Shown: positions 63,527 to 64,000 of the stretch, one piece after another
Position numbering within the stretch: the stretch's first letter is position 1
Layout of the letters: every line of letters begins with the position of its first letter
Assembly (NCBI GenBank): GCA_005223125.1
Contig: NJBH01000019.1
Coordinates: 1 to 64,000 of the forward strand
Reading direction: 5' to 3'
From: Promethearchaeota archaeon Loki_b32
GTDB taxonomy: Archaea > Asgardarchaeota > Lokiarchaeia > Sigyniarchaeales > SOKP01
DNA: 64,000 bases
The notes under the pieces: generated by a model
Database searches by the model: none
The model's input: only the letters and a program-made list of their open reading frames with translations
What the model was told of the DNA's origin: nothing
Made by a program: the position numbers and the translations under genes

Positions 63527-63949
63527 ATGATAAACATAGAAATGCCAGATGACTTAGTTTCATTGTCATTATTTAATATTTTTTCATACCGAAAAAATGA
63601 TAAAAAGTTCGTAAGAACTGTAAAAAATTGGAATAAAAAAATTGTGTTACATATGGAACCCTTTTATCCTATAACAATAATTTTTAATGGGATTAACATA
63701 AAATTCGAAAGGAAGGAATTAGAAGATACTGATTTAAAAGTAAAAATCCACATCAACACTATGCTTGATATTGCTTATGAGAGGTTAACTCCAATAGAGG
63801 CAATGGACCAGAATAAAATGGAGTTAGTAGGATTAGAAAAAGATCCAAAGATTATGCCTAAATTCTTCAATGTGTTTGTCACTTCGATGATAATGGTTGC
63901 TGCTGACCCGAATCTAAATTATTATGAAGTAAATAAAGAAACAAGATAA
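63527..63949 (+). CDS. SCP2-like lipid-binding domain protein
   Basis: A 140-aa protein. The order of a central antiparallel sheet, DLKVKIHINTMLDIAYERLT, and a hydrophobic final helix (PKFFNVFVTSMIMVAA) fits the SCP2 sterol-carrier fold. PIEAMDQNKMELVG matches the usual A-x-x-x-G-K-x-x-x-x-G turn loosely. Family members bind fatty acyl or isoprenoid groups in a pocket. No enzyme domain is fused. Confidence 0.6.
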   Translation: MINIEMPDDLVSLSLFNIFSYRKNDKKFVRTVKNWNKKIVLHMEPFYPITIIFNGINIKFERKELEDTDLKVKIHINTMLDIAYERLTPIEAMDQNKMELVGLEKDPKIMPKFFNVFVTSMIMVAADPNLNYYEVNKETR

Positions 63950-63957
63950 AAGGTGGA

Positions 63958-64000
63958 GTGAAATTACAAAAGCAAATGAAAGAAATATTTTTGAAAAAAT
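63958..64000 (+). CDS. Start of a further gene, cut by the window end
   Basis: GTG at 63958, just after aggtgga, opens a frame that runs to the edge (KLQKQMKEIFLKK). Only 14 residues are visible, and the setting (eight bases after the previous stop) suggests co-transcription. The product cannot be named. Confidence 0.35.
   Translation, partial: MKLQKQMKEIFLKK

Overview
The window is an AT-rich, gene-dense archaeal segment, most likely from an Asgard (Lokiarchaeia-like) genome. The evidence is TATA boxes of the TTTAAATA type upstream of genes, Shine-Dalgarno-like motifs with ATG, GTG and TTG starts, an archaeal/eukaryotic-type primase fold, an AlaX editing protein, an SDS22-like leucine-rich-repeat protein, many zinc ribbons, an enormous PKD/LamG-type surface protein, and a short fragment that resembles the N-terminus of a protein family I remember from Lokiarchaeota. 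No rRNA, tRNA or CRISPR array was recognised.

Layout. (1) 1-3.95 kb: small genes with a defence-like flavour (NYN-type nuclease, nucleotidyltransferase, and a macro-like protein that ends at the first strand of a TIR domain). (2) 3.95-12 kb: a replicon-like accessory module. A putative structured RNA precedes an operon encoding an unknown protein, a 778-aa archaeo-eukaryotic primase (AEP), a possible RNase H-fold protein, a ribbon-helix-helix protein that seems to start at CTG, a small membrane protein and a ParB-like protein with a GC-rich palindrome inside its gene. It ends in a unit of three minus-strand genes flanked by perfect 41-bp direct repeats. The RNA would present, in a hairpin loop, a sequence complementary to the leader just before the first operon gene, which recalls plasmid copy-number control.

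(3) 12.2-38.8 kb: a surface and envelope region. A 6006-aa secreted, membrane-anchored giant protein (28% of the window) follows two small genes that may be co-transcribed with it. After it come a secreted zinc-dependent phospholipase C-like protein and a tightly overlapping four-gene operon (membrane HTH/zinc-ribbon protein, membrane-anchored exported protein, beta-helix protein, helix-hairpin-helix protein). (4) 38.8-45.3 kb: a relic of a probable Lokiarchaeal gene family, a DDE transposase gene with an in-frame amber codon, a class II ribonucleotide reductase, a flavodoxin-like protein, and a small secreted protein whose promoter and start region are duplicated in tandem. A 130-bp repeat family flanks the last two.

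(5) 45.3-59.7 kb: a paralogous array of multi-spanning membrane proteins with left-handed beta-helix (hexapeptide) domains. They occur once as a split pair, three times as a fusion, and with two copies of a third type. Nitrilase, NAD-dependent epimerase, zinc alcohol dehydrogenase and a VapBC-like toxin-antitoxin pair are interspersed. Pseudogene scars (epimerase tail, dehydrogenase head joined to nitrilase tail, dehydrogenase tail) show that the block grew by repeated segmental duplication and deletion. (6) 59.7-64 kb: housekeeping-like genes: AlaX, two tandem 50-aa zinc ribbons, an LRR protein, glutamate dehydrogenase and an SCP2-like protein.

All function calls rest on motif reading without database searches. 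Domain names are from memory of the families.
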